Shown: one piece after another, positions 32,742-33,134 of the stretch
Layout: every line of letters begins with the position of its first letter
How positions within the stretch are numbered: position 1 is the first letter of the stretch
DNA from: Planctomycetota bacterium
GTDB taxonomy: Bacteria > Planctomycetota > Planctomycetia > Pirellulales > UBA1268
NCBI GenBank assembly: GCA_016872955.1
Contig: VGYP01000005.1
Location: forward strand, 1-33,134
Direction of reading: 5' to 3'
Length of the DNA: 33,134 bases
Notes under the pieces: model-generated
Databases searched by the model: none
The model's input: the letters and a program-made list of their open reading frames with translations, nothing else
What the model was told of the DNA's origin: nothing
Program-made: the position numbers and the translations under genes

Positions 32742-33013
32742 TAGGGGCTCGAACGATTTGCTCGCGAGCAAATCAGCCGAAAACGATCCTTGGCAATTTG
32801 GCAGTTCGATCTCTTTTGGTTTCGGCCGGCACGCGATCGTGACCGGCAACCAGGATGGTCGATTCGTTTCCGTTCGTCGGCGTTGCTGGTGGCGGTTCGA
32901 TCGCCCTTCCTGGGAACCATTTCAAGTTCATAGCACAGATGGACCTCTTCAGGGGTTCGGAAACAACGCCACGCCGCGGGGTAACCCGCCGGTGGTGGTG
33001 TCACGATCCAATC
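32742..33013 (+). promoter_or_regulatory. 16S rRNA leader region
   Basis: About 270 bases between the promoter and the mature 16S end. It contains the 20-base palindrome, a boxA-like CTCTTTTGG near 32811, and a small hairpin GCGGG-GTAA-CCCGC (32976-32989) with a GNRA-type loop shortly before the 16S 5' end. Both strands are open in places for up to 130 codons, but no homology or codon bias supports a gene. Confidence 0.5.
32755..32774. repeat. perfect 20-base palindrome in the rRNA leader
   Basis: GATTTGCTCG followed by its exact complement CGAGCAAATC. It lies just after the expected transcription start, so it would be the first structure in the pre-rRNA, or a protein-binding site at the promoter. 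Confidence 0.9.
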
Positions 33014-33134
33014 AATTGAAGGGTTTGATTCTGGCTCAGAGTGAACGTTGGCGGCGTGGATTAGGCATGCAAGTCGAGCGAGAACCGTAGCAATACGGGG
33101 ACAGCGGCGAAAGGGACAGTAATGTGTAGGTACC
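33014..33134 (+). rRNA. 16S ribosomal RNA, 5' end (cut by the window edge)
   Basis: The sequence from about 33014 matches the universal 5' end of small-subunit rRNA: AATTGAAGGGTTTGAT, then CTGGCTCAG, GAACGTTGGCGGCGTG and ATGCAAGTCGAGCG. The variant GATTAGGCATGCAAGTCG is seen in planctomycetes. Only about 121 bases are in the window, so helices beyond the first variable region cannot be examined. The start is set by comparison with E. coli and may be off by a few bases. Confidence 0.95.

Noticed and set aside
32692-33090. 132-codon open frame in the rRNA leader
   Set aside because: It runs through the rRNA promoter, the leader and into 16S rRNA, without a ribosome-binding site or recognisable domain.
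33129-33134. GGTACC (KpnI site) at the very end, possibly a cloning junction
   Set aside because: It continues the expected 16S sequence plausibly, and a single hexamer is not evidence of a junction.

Overview
The window is high-GC, densely coded chromosomal DNA from a planctomycete, probably of the Pirellula/Rhodopirellula type (order-level placement is a guess). Three things point there: the first ~120 bases of a 16S rRNA gene at the right edge (from about 33014) look planctomycetal; there is a secreted DUF1207-type protein; and there is a secretin paralogue family with vWA, Gly-rich and 'CWVA..VYG' box architecture. No IS element, integrase, tRNA gene or CRISPR array was seen.

Layout. 163-978 is a secreted TPR-like protein with a 105-bp tandem duplication. 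On the minus strand follow a PAS-GAF-receiver signalling protein (4396-5943), a secretin (1376-4213) and a small DUF423 membrane protein (987-1373). Divergent promoters at 5991-6060 separate this block from a plus-strand sdhCAB operon (6131-9798, B. subtilis-like succinate:quinone oxidoreductase), a DEAD-box helicase (9958-11433), a family-4 uracil-DNA glycosylase (11461-12192) and a lipoprotein with a structured 5' leader (12393-12800). Minus-strand leuS-glgC (overlapping by ATGA) fills 12827-16959. Next come a plus-strand AMP-forming acyl ligase overlapping a degenerate GH2-like protein (17098-19703), a convergent secreted lectin-fold-like protein (19688-20386), a ThiF/MoeB-type enzyme (20481-21512), a flavin-reductase-like protein (21583-22092, minus), the DUF1207 protein (22351-23379) and tsaD (23460-24488). 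A tight minus-strand cluster then runs giant vWA/secretin-like protein -> ispD -> tyrS (31239 down to 24552). An HtrA-type protease (31480-32607) precedes the rRNA promoter, leader and 16S start.

The most unusual object is the 1547-residue protein at 26596-31239. Its N-terminal half is a von Willebrand A domain fused to a paralogue of the N-terminal half of the secretin encoded 22 kb away. It then carries a Gly-rich linker and a ~65-residue 'FCWVAR.VYG' box, a TPR-like segment and a DUF2135/YfaP-like beta domain. It ends with a short fragment of the secretin C-domain, a long GGGQIGGGGFGA repeat and a second copy of the box at the exact C terminus. A box that normally looks like a C-terminal sorting or processing module therefore occurs both internally and terminally, and the protein looks like a mosaic built from secretin parts without a barrel. 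It may work at the cell envelope with the secretin at 1376-4213; that is inference.

All identifications are by reading motifs; no database search was possible. Start codons were chosen from ribosome-binding sites and family length, and differ in places from the longest open frame.
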